64,000 bases of DNA from Chryseobacterium takakiae. Its GTDB lineage: Bacteria; Bacteroidota; Bacteroidia; Flavobacteriales; Weeksellaceae. Positions 17,200 to 26,292 of this stretch are shown here, piece by piece. The DNA lies in contig NZ_FQVO01000006.1 in the NCBI RefSeq assembly GCF_900129385.1, forward strand, positions 1 to 64,000, given 5' to 3'. Below the pieces are notes generated by a model. That model saw only the letters and a program-made list of their open reading frames with translations. It was not told the origin of the DNA and ran no database searches. The translations under genes were made by a program, and so were the position numbers. Each line of letters starts with the position of its first letter. The stretch's first letter is position 1.

Positions 17200-17768
17200 A
17201 AAATATACTTGTATTAATTGCCTTAATTTCTTTTTTAACAGTATTTTCCCAGGAAAGAGAAACTTCAGGAAAGACAATGGGATTTTATTTCAACCCATCC
17301 ATGCATCTGGGTTTAAAATTAAATAAAGAAAAAGAAATTCCCAACAATACGCAGTATATCACTCCAGAGCCGCCACGTAAAATTATGTATGGCATTACGG
17401 CGATCGGCGGTTACAATTTTCTTCCTAACTTTGCAATAGGATCAGGATTCAGGTACAGCTTTATTCAGGATAATTACCATCTGATTTATCTGATGGTTCA
17501 GCCGAAATTTATTTTTGATCCGGGAGAGAGACCATTCTATATTGAACTGAATTATGGGAGACAGCTTAATCATTCTTTGGTTTCCGATGCTGAATTTTGG
17601 GGTGGAAGACTGGGGCTGCAGGTCTCTTATTCAAAAAGAATCAGCCAGGAAGGAGGTATTTTCCTGGAATCTCACAAATTAGGAAATTCAAATCCGTTTT
17701 TTGTTGGGTTAAGCTATGGAGTAACGATTTTCAGTAATAAAAATTATACAGGGTACGGAGAAGATTAA
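17196..17768 (+). CDS. small outer-membrane beta-barrel protein
   Basis: A 190-residue protein with a signal peptide ([19 protein letters not shown]) and mature amphipathic strands ending in GVTIFSNK. This suggests an 8-stranded outer-membrane barrel; no family is recognised. The gene is locked between truB (ATGA overlap) and rluF (TAATG overlap), so it is part of that operon although its function seems unrelated to RNA modification. Confidence 0.8.
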   Translation: MKNILVLIALISFLTVFSQERETSGKTMGFYFNPSMHLGLKLNKEKEIPNNTQYITPEPPRKIMYGITAIGGYNFLPNFAIGSGFRYSFIQDNYHLIYLMVQPKFIFDPGERPFYIELNYGRQLNHSLVSDAEFWGGRLGLQVSYSKRISQEGGIFLESHKLGNSNPFFVGLSYGVTIFSNKNYTGYGED

Positions 17769-18490
17769 TGGAAAAAACTCGCATCAATAAATATTTATCA
17801 GAAGTTGGCTACTGCTCCAGAAGAGCGGCAGACAAGCTTTTGGAGGAAGGGAGAATTAAGATCAACGGAAAAATTCCGGAGATGGGAACAAAAGTTTCAG
17901 ATGAGGATGTAATTGAAGTAGATGGCAAACCGATCCGTGAGCCGCAGGAAGACCATGTTTATATCGCATTCAATAAACCTGTGGGAATCGTCTGCACCAC
18001 AGATACCAAAAGAGAAAAAAATAATATCATCGATTACATCAACCACCCGAAAAGAATTTTTCCTATCGGAAGGCTTGATAAACCAAGTGAAGGGTTAATC
18101 CTTCTGACCAGTGATGGCGATATTGTCAATAAAATCCTGCGGTCCAGAAACAACCACGGGAAAGAATATATCGTACGGGTTGATAAGCCGATTACACCAA
18201 AATTTCTCGAAAAGATGAGAAACGGTGTACCGATTTTAGACACGATAACTAAAAAGTGTGAGGTTGAAAAAATTGATGAAATGAATTTCCGGATTGTTCT
18301 TACACAGGGATTAAACCGCCAGATCCGGAGAATGTGCGAATACCTCGGATATGAAGTGAAAAAACTCAAAAGAATACGGGTTTTAAATATTAAACTGGAT
18401 CTGCCCATCGGAAAATGGAGAGATCTTACAAATGAAGAGCTTGCCACATTGCAAAATCTTGTAGAAGGCTCCAGCAAAACTTTTGATTAA
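17768..18490 (+). CDS. rluF: 23S rRNA pseudouridine synthase RluF
   Basis: RsuA/RluB/E/F-family pseudouridine synthase. An N-terminal S4 RNA-binding domain (about 4-55) precedes the catalytic domain with [11 protein letters not shown]104 being the nucleophile, and the family end [23 protein letters not shown]. The [10 protein letters not shown] ending and close S4-catalytic spacing suit RluF, which targets U2604 in E. coli. It starts on the stop codon of the barrel gene (TAATG). Confidence 0.92.
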   Translation: MEKTRINKYLSEVGYCSRRAADKLLEEGRIKINGKIPEMGTKVSDEDVIEVDGKPIREPQEDHVYIAFNKPVGIVCTTDTKREKNNIIDYINHPKRIFPIGRLDKPSEGLILLTSDGDIVNKILRSRNNHGKEYIVRVDKPITPKFLEKMRNGVPILDTITKKCEVEKIDEMNFRIVLTQGLNRQIRRMCEYLGYEVKKLKRIRVLNIKLDLPIGKWRDLTNEELATLQNLVEGSSKTFD

Positions 18491-18571
18491 ACTCCGAGAC
18501 TTTGCCTAAACTTATTATAAGCTTTATTTTGTTACTTATTTGATATACCTGCTTTCTATAACTATTGAATG

Positions 18572-19873
18572 TTATTTAAGATACAATTTCATCTTGGCCT
18601 CATATTCAGGTTTGATTTTTAAGAGCTTCCAAAGTTTCTTTTCGTCTTTTTCTGTTAGCCTGTAGAAAATGATTTTATCTGCTGAATATTTGAAGTACGG
18701 ATGATTTTTAAGCCATTCTTCGGGAGCTTCGAGCAAAGGATATCTGATAACATTGGAAGTGTTAAGCTGCGCTGTAGAGAGCAATTTCTGCATTAAAGGG
18801 ATATCAATATTATAGGTCGTTAGTATTTGCTCCTTATTCATAAATCCGCCCAATTTTTTCCTGAAACCAATCATAGAACCTGCCGCTTTTTCATCAAAAC
18901 CAAACTCTAAAAGCTGTCTGAAAGTAATTGCATTTAAATCAACTTTAGAAAAGTCTGTTTTTTCCTGCTGTTTAGTTTCAGACTGTATATTGTGTCGTTC
19001 TGCAACGGATGCCGGATTTAATCTTATAAAAGGTTTCAGATCCTCAAATTTTTCATTGGATATTACAAAACATTTTTGAATATCTCCTAAACTTTTAAAA
19101 CTTCCTCTTAAATTCCGGTCTCGGTAATTGACAATTATCTGTGCCTGCTTATCGGAAAAACCCAGCGATCTCCAGCCTTCTGCATCTAACAGATTCGGGT
19201 CAAAAGGACGGTACTGAATTTTTGATGCATTCGATATCAAATTGTTAGTGTGGTGGTTAAATCCGGCAGGCGTTTTCTCAGGAAGAATAAGATAAGATGA
19301 TAACTTTTGATAATTTTCTTCGCTAATAATAAAACACTCTTTGAATTTCTCTTTGCTTACAAAACTTCCGCCCAGATAATTTTTATATTTAACTATAGCT
19401 TCCGCCTGCCGCTCCGAAAATCCAATTTTTATCCAGTCAGCAACAGCATAAAAATCAGGATTAAATTTTCCTGAAACCGTAATTGATTTCTTTCTAAAAT
19501 CAGAAAAATCCTTGATTTTTGCTTCATTATTAGTTTGTGGTAATGTGATATAAGGCTCCAGTTCTGAAAACTTTTCTTCTGAGACCGCAAAACATTTTTT
19601 AAATTGCTCTTTGGAAAGAAATTTTCCGCCGACTACTTTTTTATAATTAAGAATGGTTGCCGTCTGTTTTTCGGAAAACCCTAAATGCTTCCATTGCTTT
19701 TCATCAAGATCATTGGGATCAAATTCTGCTAAATGTAAAGCAGCAGTATTATTGCCGATAAAATGTACATTGGAGAATTCTTCCTTCCCTTTACTCCTAT
19801 ATTTTTGAAACCCGAATAAGATAATAAGCAGCATTCCCATGAATGCAAGCTGTTGGTAATAATTTTTTTTCAT
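18572..19873 (-). CDS. helix-hairpin-helix (ComEA-like) repeat protein
   Basis: A 433-residue protein anchored by one N-terminal transmembrane helix (about 8-25) and facing the periplasm. It has several ComEA-type HHH units spaced about 80 residues. Three clear ones share the pattern FDPN-LD...W--LGFS-KQA--I--Y-----G-F-S-E-----CF-IS-E----L-P-I, and a fourth degenerate one (LNAITFRQLLEFGFDEKAAG) follows. Such domains bind DNA non-specifically; a role in DNA uptake is possible but inferred. The start is set at 19873: a TTG-N20-TAAGTTTG promoter lies immediately before it, which rules out the ATG at 19909. A MerR gene lies upstream on the same strand. Confidence 0.82.
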   Translation of the reverse strand: MKKNYYQQLAFMGMLLIILFGFQKYRSKGKEEFSNVHFIGNNTAALHLAEFDPNDLDEKQWKHLGFSEKQTATILNYKKVVGGKFLSKEQFKKCFAVSEEKFSELEPYITLPQTNNEAKIKDFSDFRKKSITVSGKFNPDFYAVADWIKIGFSERQAEAIVKYKNYLGGSFVSKEKFKECFIISEENYQKLSSYLILPEKTPAGFNHHTNNLISNASKIQYRPFDPNLLDAEGWRSLGFSDKQAQIIVNYRDRNLRGSFKSLGDIQKCFVISNEKFEDLKPFIRLNPASVAERHNIQSETKQQEKTDFSKVDLNAITFRQLLEFGFDEKAAGSMIGFRKKLGGFMNKEQILTTYNIDIPLMQKLLSTAQLNTSNVIRYPLLEAPEEWLKNHPYFKYSADKIIFYRLTEKDEKKLWKLLKIKPEYEAKMKLYLK

Positions 19874-19878
19874 CGCTG

Positions 19879-19909
19879 CAAACTTAACAACTCTGTTAGT
19901 TAATAGCAA
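19879..19909 (-). promoter_or_regulatory. promoter of the HHH-repeat gene, possibly leaderless
   Basis: On the minus strand TTG (19909-19907), 20 bases, then TAAGTTTG (19886-19879), an exact -33/-7 match. Transcription would begin at or within a few bases of the ATG at 19873. Confidence 0.6.
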
Positions 19910-20001
19910 TGAGCGGATTGCAATTGGATGATTTTAGAATATAAATTCAGGAAAATGGTTGAAAAATATGCTGATAAAAAGAAATCAACTTCAAATTTTA
20001 C

Positions 20002-20346
20002 TTATTCCGAATCTCTTTCTACCAAGGAATCTTTGAGTTTCAGCAGTTCTGCTTTTACAAATTCCAGTCTGTCGATCAGGGTAATGGTTTCTGAAATTTT
20101 GCTGTTGGTAGTAAGGGCAATTTTTGCGCCGTCGAGCGTATAGCCTTTTTCTTTAACCAGATGATAAATGATCTGAAGATTTTTAATGTCTTCCGGAGTG
20201 AAATATCGGTTGCCTTTTTTGTTTTTTTTAGGCTTAATGATAGGAAATTCCTGTTCCCAATATCTTATTAATGAAGTGTTTACATCAAATGCTTTCGCAA
20301 CTTCTCCTATGGAATAATACAGCTTATCTGGTAAATTTATCTTCAT
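20002..20346 (-). CDS. MerR family transcriptional regulator
   Basis: A 114-residue MerR-type DNA-binding protein. The winged helix (4-73) reads YYSIGEVAKAFDVNTSLIRYWEQEFPIIKP..NRYFTPEDI, followed by a dimerisation helix. There is no C-terminal effector domain or cysteine pair, so the signal is not obvious. The start at 20346 matches family N-termini; the longer frame adds a lysine-rich tail. A TTG-N22-TATCTTTG promoter lies 19-51 bases upstream. Targets are unknown; the HHH gene downstream is one candidate. Confidence 0.88.
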   Translation of the reverse strand: MKINLPDKLYYSIGEVAKAFDVNTSLIRYWEQEFPIIKPKKNKKGNRYFTPEDIKNLQIIYHLVKEKGYTLDGAKIALTTNSKISETITLIDRLEFVKAELLKLKDSLVERDSE

Positions 20347-20364
20347 TTTTAGAATCCTAATTTT

Positions 20365-20397
20365 CAAAGATAAAAAATTTTTAAATTTCATCAGCAA
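20365..20397 (-). promoter_or_regulatory. promoter of the MerR gene
   Basis: On the minus strand TTTTG then, 22 bases on, TATCTTTG (plus-strand CAAAGATA at 20365-20372). This matches TAnnTTTG with slightly long spacing. Confidence 0.5.
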
Positions 20398-20537
20398 AAC
20401 CCTCCCTGAAAAGTTCGGTCATAGGTAAAAAATCATTCTTGGTTTGCATTTTTCAATTTCAATCCATTGAAAAAATAAATATTAATTAAAATCTTGATTA
20501 ATGTCCACAAATGAGAAAATAAACTTTTGAATCTGAT

Positions 20538-20559
20538 GGTACAAATCGTAAATTGTACC
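20538..20559. promoter_or_regulatory. palindrome before the SMP-30 gene
   Basis: GGTACAA, 8 bases, TTGTACC: perfect 7-bp arms ending 18 bases before the start codon. A likely operator for an unknown dimeric regulator. Confidence 0.5.
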
Positions 20560-20577
20560 CTTAAAATTTAATGTTGT

Positions 20578-21471
20578 ATGAAAAATATTCTACGGTTTGC
20601 TCCGGTTGGTTTGGTTTTAGTAGTACTCAACTGCAAATCAGTTAATACCAATACTATGTTTTATGAAGACGTACAGCCGAAAAAAATTTCGGATCAGTTT
20701 ACTTTTACAGAAGGACCTTCTTCGGATAAAGAGGGAAATGTTTATTTTACCGATCAGCCCAACGATAAGATTTATTACTGGGATTGGAAAACCAACCAGA
20801 TAGTTGAGTTTTTAAATAATACGGGAAGAGCCAATGGTACTCATTTCGACAAAGATGATAATCTCATTACCTGCTCTGATAATAAAGGAGAGATCTGGAA
20901 AATTTCAAAAGACAAAAAAGTTGAAGTCTTGCTGACAAATGTGGAAGGTAAAAGACTGAATGGCCCTAATGATGTATGGAATGATAAATTCGGTGGAATG
21001 TACTTTACAGATCCTTTATATGAAAGAGATTATTGGGTAGATTTTAAAAAGGAAACCCCTCACAAAAGCCTGTATTATAGAAGCAAAGATGGTGTAGTGA
21101 CAAAAATTGAAACCTTTACGCAGCCGAACGGAATCGTGGGAAGTGAAAAATTCAGAAAATTATATGTATCAGATATTGATGCCGGAAAAACGTATGTTTA
21201 TGATATGCTGGGGGAAGGAAAATTATCTGAAAAGAAACTTTTCTGTGAGATGGGTTCTGATGGTATGACAATAGATAAACACGGAAATCTTTATTTAACC
21301 GGAAATGGGGTTCATGTTTTTAATCATGAAGGAAAAAAGATTTACCATATTCCTATTGATGAAGACTGGACAGGAAATGTGACTTTTGGAGGTAAAGATA
21401 ATAATGTATTATTTATAACGGCTTCCAAATCAGTTTACATTCTTCCTACAAAAGTAAAGGGTGTAGAATAG
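20578..21471 (+). CDS. SMP-30/gluconolactonase family lipoprotein
   Basis: A 297-residue six-bladed beta-propeller of the SMP-30/Gnl/LRE family, which hydrolyses sugar lactones or related esters with a bound divalent metal. A hydrophobic start and lipobox VVLNC (Cys 19) indicate a lipoprotein. Conserved pieces include FTEGPSSDKEGNVYFTDQPND (metal Glu), NGPNDVW, and GSDGMTIDKHGNLYLTG (metal Asp). Substrate unknown. The palindrome at 20538-20559 suggests dedicated regulation, and a strong terminator follows. Confidence 0.88.
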   Translation: MKNILRFAPVGLVLVVLNCKSVNTNTMFYEDVQPKKISDQFTFTEGPSSDKEGNVYFTDQPNDKIYYWDWKTNQIVEFLNNTGRANGTHFDKDDNLITCSDNKGEIWKISKDKKVEVLLTNVEGKRLNGPNDVWNDKFGGMYFTDPLYERDYWVDFKKETPHKSLYYRSKDGVVTKIETFTQPNGIVGSEKFRKLYVSDIDAGKTYVYDMLGEGKLSEKKLFCEMGSDGMTIDKHGNLYLTGNGVHVFNHEGKKIYHIPIDEDWTGNVTFGGKDNNVLFITASKSVYILPTKVKGVE

Positions 21472-21505
21472 AAATTAGTGTTTAATGTATGTTCAATAAA
21501 TACTG

Positions 21506-21534
21506 AACCTTGTCATTTTTGACAAGGTTTTTTT
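21506..21534 (+). terminator. terminator of the SMP-30 gene
   Basis: AACCTTGTCA, TTTT loop, TGACAAGGTT, then a T-run. The rest of the 330-base gap to 21801 is very A/T-rich and shows nothing else. Confidence 0.9.
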
Positions 21535-21801
21535 ATTTTAAATTTTATTATGAAAAGCAACATCATATGAATATATAGATTTAACCAATTTATATGCATA
21601 GCATAGCAAAAAAAAGATTAATTGTATATCAATAAATGGTGATAATATTTTTCATAATACAGAATTATTAAAAAAAAATTAAATCCTTTATTATAATTTA
21701 AATAAATTATTAAAGTAGTTGATTGAATAATTGATAATTAAATTGATGTAAATTTAAATTTTATTCAATACATTTACTCGAAATTGATTTAAAAAGACTG
21801 A

Positions 21802-24264
21802 ATGATGAAAAAAAATTATGTTGCGGTTGCATTTTTGATATGCGCCGTAAGTTTATTAAAAGCACAAGAGAAAGACTCGGTGTCAACAACCAAAATTGAT
21901 GAACTTGTTATGGTGGGCACAAGAGCCGCGCCGCGGTCAAGTGTCACTACGCCTCTTCCGATTGATAATATTGATGCATCTATTATTAAGTCGTCCGGAT
22001 ATACTCCGTTGGGGCAGACTCTACAATACAGAATTCCTTCCTTTAATTCTACAAGTGCTGCAGTGCAGGATGCAACTTCATTGCTTGACCCATTTGAAAT
22101 AAGAAATATGGGATCTTCCAGAACGCTTGTTCTTGTCAACGGAAAAAGAAAAAATCAATCTTCTTTAATTTTTACACAAAATACAATTGGAAAAGGCGAG
22201 ACAGGAACCGATCTTTCCGCTATACCCAGTATTGCGATAAAAAAAATAGAAATTCTTCGTGATGGAGCTTCTGCACAATATGGTTCTGATGCAATTGCAG
22301 GGGTTATCAATATTATCTTAAAGGATAAAATAGACTTTACTGAAGCCAACGCGAACTTCGGATTGTTTTCCAAAGGCGACGGATTTTCTCAAAACTTTAA
22401 TATCATTACCGGAACAACATTTAAAAACGGAGGATTTGTGACTTTTTCATCTAATATTCAAAATAATGACTATGCCTACAGAAATGGAAATGTAAATGCT
22501 TATTGGGAAGCACAAACTTTCGGTGCCAATCAAAATGTAGTGGAATCATACCTTGCGAAATACCCAGACGCACAGAACAAAAATGCCTATCCTAAAAAAA
22601 GCAATATAAGCTTTTTAGTAAATTCTTCCGTTGTTTTATCTGAGCATTCCAGTTTGTACGCTAATGCTTCACTTGCGGTAAAAAAAGTGAATAGTTTTGC
22701 TAATCACAGAACTCCTTATTGGGTGAATCCTAATAATGTAATTAATTCACCGGATGGATTTACTCCGACTTTTATTGGTGATCTTACCGATTATGGAGCA
22801 ACACTCGGGTATAAAAATAAAACTGAAAACGACTGGAATATAGATATGAGTGCTACATTTGGGGGCAATAAGATTTTATATACAGTTGGAAATACTTTTA
22901 ATTCCTCTTTGGGAGCATCCAGTCCTATCAATTTTAAACCTGGTGGTTTTAGATTCAATAATATTGTGGGTAATATAGATGTCACCAAAAGATTTTCAGA
23001 AAGTGTTGCATTGGCTTTTGGTACGGAAGCAAGAAGAGAAGAATATGAAATCTATGCCGGGGATCCCGGCTCCTATTTTCAGACGGGAGCTATATCTTTT
23101 CCGGGTATTTCTCAGGACAATGCTGGAATATTTTCACGATATAATGTTGGTGTATATGCAGATGCTGCATTTGACATTTCTGAAGCTACTTCGTTTAATG
23201 CTACAGCACGCTTTGAAAATTACAGTGATTTTGGAAATGCATTGGTTTGGAAGGTGAGTGCGAAACAAAATATCATAGGAAAAAAACTTATTGCAAGAGC
23301 TTCTGCGTCTACAGGATTTAAAGCTCCGTCTCTTCAACAGGTTTATCTCTCAACTATTCAGAATGTTTTTTCAAACGGAAATATTGTATCGGAAGGACTT
23401 TTTAATAATGTAGGAAAAGAGGCTAAAGCAGTAGGAATTCCTAGTCTTGATGCCGAAAAATCCCTGAACTTCACTTTTGGACTTGGTATTCAGCCCAATA
23501 AAAATTTCTCAATTACTATAGACGGCTATCTTATCAAGCTTTATGATAGAATTTTATTGAGTTCCAGAATGAATGACCAGGCTACTATTTTAAATCCTTT
23601 ATCAGCAATTGGAATTTCCAACGTTACAGCAGCAAGCTTTTTTATTAATGGAGTAGATACCAATACTTTAGGTGTAGACCTTGTTGCCAATTACAGAAAT
23701 ATCAATATAGCAGCGGGAAAACTTGCTCTCAATCTGGCGATGAATATCAATCATTCTGAAATCACAGAGAATTCAAGCAAATTGGATGGATTAAATCTCG
23801 TAGCTCCTTTCAATAGAACAGAAGAAGCGCTTGCTACAACATCAAGACCTTCTTTAAAAGCAGTATTTGGAATTGATTATGCCATTCAGAAATGGAACTT
23901 TTCACTGAATAACACGCTGTTTGGAAAAGCTAAGTATGCGAATAGCGGAATGCCGGGAGCCAATTTGGCTTGGAATGATCCTGCTGCATCTTCGCAGTCA
24001 TATCTGGAATTTAGTCCCAGAGTAACATCAGATCTTCTAATCAACTATAATATTAATGATAAAAACACAATCAATTTGAGCGTTATGAATATCTTTAATG
24101 TTATTCCTAAATGGAAATTGGTAAATCTGCCTTCCGGTACTTCTTATGATGAAATTTATAATGCAGTCACCTTTAATGGAAGATATCAGCAATCAAGCTA
24201 TGACGCGCAGCATTTCAGCATCTTTGGGACACAATTTATGCTGGGATATAATATAAAATTTTAA
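21802..24264 (+). CDS. TonB-dependent outer-membrane receptor
   Basis: An 820-residue active-transport barrel energised by TonB. A signal peptide (to about 22) is followed by a TonB-box-like DELVMVGTR. The plug domain (about 45-180) contains IRNMGSSRTLVLVNGKR and VEILRDGASAQYGSDAIAGVINIIL. A long barrel ends in a terminal aromatic residue (GYNIKF). No carboxypeptidase-like N-terminal domain and no SusD partner are present, so it is a classical receptor rather than a SusC protein. The ligand (siderophore, cobalamin, peptide or other) cannot be read. Monocistronic, ended by a bidirectional terminator. Confidence 0.92.
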   Translation: MMKKNYVAVAFLICAVSLLKAQEKDSVSTTKIDELVMVGTRAAPRSSVTTPLPIDNIDASIIKSSGYTPLGQTLQYRIPSFNSTSAAVQDATSLLDPFEIRNMGSSRTLVLVNGKRKNQSSLIFTQNTIGKGETGTDLSAIPSIAIKKIEILRDGASAQYGSDAIAGVINIILKDKIDFTEANANFGLFSKGDGFSQNFNIITGTTFKNGGFVTFSSNIQNNDYAYRNGNVNAYWEAQTFGANQNVVESYLAKYPDAQNKNAYPKKSNISFLVNSSVVLSEHSSLYANASLAVKKVNSFANHRTPYWVNPNNVINSPDGFTPTFIGDLTDYGATLGYKNKTENDWNIDMSATFGGNKILYTVGNTFNSSLGASSPINFKPGGFRFNNIVGNIDVTKRFSESVALAFGTEARREEYEIYAGDPGSYFQTGAISFPGISQDNAGIFSRYNVGVYADAAFDISEATSFNATARFENYSDFGNALVWKVSAKQNIIGKKLIARASASTGFKAPSLQQVYLSTIQNVFSNGNIVSEGLFNNVGKEAKAVGIPSLDAEKSLNFTFGLGIQPNKNFSITIDGYLIKLYDRILLSSRMNDQATILNPLSAIGISNVTAASFFINGVDTNTLGVDLVANYRNINIAAGKLALNLAMNINHSEITENSSKLDGLNLVAPFNRTEEALATTSRPSLKAVFGIDYAIQKWNFSLNNTLFGKAKYANSGMPGANLAWNDPAASSQSYLEFSPRVTSDLLINYNINDKNTINLSVMNIFNVIPKWKLVNLPSGTSYDEIYNAVTFNGRYQQSSYDAQHFSIFGTQFMLGYNIKF

Positions 24265-24299
24265 TAATGCCCTAAATAGTGTTTATATAATGGTGGTGT

Positions 24300-24327
24300 A
24301 GAGTTGCTTTCTGCTGAAAGCAACTCT
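24300..24327. terminator. bidirectional terminator, TonB receptor / helicase
   Basis: AGAGTTGCTTT, 6-base loop, AAAGCAACTCT between the converging genes; T-rich on the plus side. Confidence 0.85.
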
Positions 24328-24328
24328 T

Positions 24329-25636
24329 TTAATAAGCTACTTCCATTTTCACTTTTTTACCTTTCAGTTTTTCATTGGTTAGCTTTCGTAAAACAGAATT
24401 TACTTTGTTTCTGGAAACTGCAACATAGGAAGCAGTATCTTTTACTTCAATCAATCCGACATCTTCTTTTTGCAGTTCGCCTTTTTTCAGAAGATATCCC
24501 ACAATATCCACTTTGTTTACTTTATCTTTTTTCCCGACACTGATGTAAATAGTCTGAAAAGGTGTTTTTTCGGGAACTTTCTCAAATCCGGCAACATTCT
24601 CTATTGGCGTATCATTTTTAATAAAAGGAAAATTTTCTTCTTCTGTCATAATCATATAAGCGAAACCTTTGGCGTTCATTCTTGCAGTACGGCCATTCCG
24701 GTGAATGAAAGCATCTTCCTTCGGAGGTAACTGATAATGTACAATCGATTCAACTTCAGGAACATCTAAACCTCTTGCCGCCAGATCGGTAGTAATTAAA
24801 ATTCTTGCCGAATCATTTCTGAATTTCAAAAGTGCCCGTTCTCTTTCATCCTGCTCCATGCCTCCGTGGAAAGTTTCCCTGTCGATACCTTTTTGGCGCA
24901 GAAGTTCGGAGATTCTATCCACAGCATCACGGTGATTGCAGAAAATCAGGGTTCTCTTATTTCCGATCTTGCATATTAAATTAAATAAAGTGTCCAGCTT
25001 TTCTTCCGATGTGGTTGTCACTTTTTTTAATTGAATATCGGGTTTTACATCATTTAATTTTAAAAAGTTGATGACCTTTTCGTCTTTAAGTCCGGTGAAT
25101 GCCGGGATATCCTCCATCGCCGTTGCAGACGTTAATATTCTTTGAGATAGACCTTTTAACGAATTACAGATAAATTCCATATCTTCATGAAAACCTAATT
25201 CCAAAGCTTTGTCAAATTCATCTAAAACCAATGTCTGAATTGTTTTCGGATCGAAATTATTGTTTCTTAAATGGTAAACAACCCTTCCCGGAGTTCCTAT
25301 CAGCACTGCCGGAGCTTCAATAAGGTTGTTGACTTCAATTTTTTTATCATGCCCGCCATAACAAACCGAAACTTTAAAATCTGTTCCCATTGATTTGAAA
25401 ACCTGTTCGATTTGTAAAGCCAGTTCTCTTGCCGGGACCAAAATCAAAGCCTGAATTCCCGTAACGTTTTTCTTTAAATTTCTCAGCAAAGGAAATAAAA
25501 AAGCAAGTGTTTTTCCTGAGCCGGTAGGGGATAGTAAAACAATGTCCTGGCTTTTCTCCGCCGCTTTATAGACAGATTTCTGCATCTGATTCATATCCTG
25601 AATCTGCAGTTTTTGGTAAATAGAATGTAGTTCCAT
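24329..25636 (-). CDS. DEAD-box RNA helicase, DbpA-like
   Basis: ATP-dependent RNA helicase of 435 residues. The Q motif is followed by PTGSGKT (37-43), PARELALQ, GTPGR, DEFD at 139-142 (a variant of DEAD), SAT, and the second RecA domain with ARGLDVPEV and HRNGRTAR. Residues about 360-435 form a DbpA-type C-terminal RNA-binding domain (GKKDKVNKVDIVGYLLKKG). A role in ribosome assembly is likely by analogy with DbpA. The gene faces a 773-base repeat-rich intergenic region. Confidence 0.92.
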   Translation of the reverse strand: MELHSIYQKLQIQDMNQMQKSVYKAAEKSQDIVLLSPTGSGKTLAFLFPLLRNLKKNVTGIQALILVPARELALQIEQVFKSMGTDFKVSVCYGGHDKKIEVNNLIEAPAVLIGTPGRVVYHLRNNNFDPKTIQTLVLDEFDKALELGFHEDMEFICNSLKGLSQRILTSATAMEDIPAFTGLKDEKVINFLKLNDVKPDIQLKKVTTTSEEKLDTLFNLICKIGNKRTLIFCNHRDAVDRISELLRQKGIDRETFHGGMEQDERERALLKFRNDSARILITTDLAARGLDVPEVESIVHYQLPPKEDAFIHRNGRTARMNAKGFAYMIMTEEENFPFIKNDTPIENVAGFEKVPEKTPFQTIYISVGKKDKVNKVDIVGYLLKKGELQKEDVGLIEVKDTASYVAVSRNKVNSVLRKLTNEKLKGKKVKMEVAY

Positions 25637-25739
25637 GGCTGCAAAGGTAGTGAATCATGTTTGAAAAGTTTTGGAATGGCAGTGGTTTAGCATATATGAG
25701 TTTGCAATATTGCTTATGGATGATCATTAATTGATAAGT

Positions 25740-25805
25740 TCTCAAACCCTCCAGCTCTCAAATCCTCGAAATCTCGAACTCTCAAACCCTCTAACTCTCA
25801 AACTA
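25740..25805. repeat. degenerate CTCTCAAA simple repeat
   Basis: Four to five imperfect units of CTCTCAAACCCTC type, 16-22 bases apart, in the helicase-rpsA gap. Non-coding. Confidence 0.65.
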
Positions 25806-25809
25806 TATT

Positions 25810-25935
25810 TTCAGGAGCTTATTCCGGCTTTCCGCACTCGCTATTTCATGAGTTTCGGCGCGGCAGCGAAGCTGCCGCGCCGAAACTCATGAAATGAGCT
25901 CAGACAATTGCTGCAATCCGGGCTAAGTATTCAGG
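25810..25935 (-). repeat. dispersed structured element, copy 3, with a 25-bp palindrome centre
   Basis: On the minus strand it starts with a TAGCCCGGATTGCAGCAATTG-like block and ends GCCGGAATAAGCTCCT, resembling the ends of the elements at 3118 and 26059. Its centre is a perfect 25-bp stem (25843-25867 with 25871-25895) capped by GAA; the core arm is GGCGCGGCAGC. Homology to the other two copies is by eye and weaker. Confidence 0.5.
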
Positions 25936-26058
25936 AATCGTTACAAGAGTTGTTATTGTGCTCAGTTTTTCTTTATTAAGCTTTATTAATAGTATCGGAA
26001 ATTCAGCTTTAAAATATATTGATCGTGTTGATGTAATGAAAAAGACTGCCATTTCAAA

Positions 26059-26204
26059 GGTGGCTGAGGCTCCCGAAGCCACATGATACAGAACCTAGCC
26101 TTGATAGAAACGGTTACCCCGCAGCATGAGCAGGGGAACAAAAGGCTCCGGACCGGAGTGCGCCGGAGCGAGGAGTAAGAGTGGATAGCAAGAGTAAGCT
26201 CCTT
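26059..26204 (+). repeat. dispersed structured element, copy 2
   Basis: Direct counterpart of the minus-strand element at 3118-3245. It has a GTGGCT..AGCCAC hairpin, CCTAGCC..GATAGAAACGGTTACCCC, a variable GC-rich hairpin (CTCCGG/CCGGAG) and GAGGAGTAAGAGTGGATAGC, ending AAGCTCCTT. It lies upstream of the rpsA promoter without any gene. Confidence 0.72.
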
Positions 26205-26257
26205 AAAATATTTTGAAAATGAGAGGGTTATGATTATTGTGGGATTGATTGCAACAA

Positions 26258-26288
26258 TTGTTTATTTCAAATAAATATTGTACCTTTG
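26258..26288 (+). promoter_or_regulatory. rpsA promoter
   Basis: TTG at 26258-26260, 20 bases, then TACCTTTG at 26281-26288: an exact flavobacterial -33/-7 promoter. The transcript would start near 26293. Confidence 0.8.
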
Positions 26289-26292
26289 CACC

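Noticed and set aside
21802..24264. SusC-type receptor of a polysaccharide locus
   Set aside because: No N-terminal carboxypeptidase-like domain, no SusD gene and no glycoside hydrolases nearby.
25900..26082. 60-codon minus-strand frame in the helicase-rpsA gap
   Set aside because: Overlaps the dispersed element and shows no protein-like pattern.
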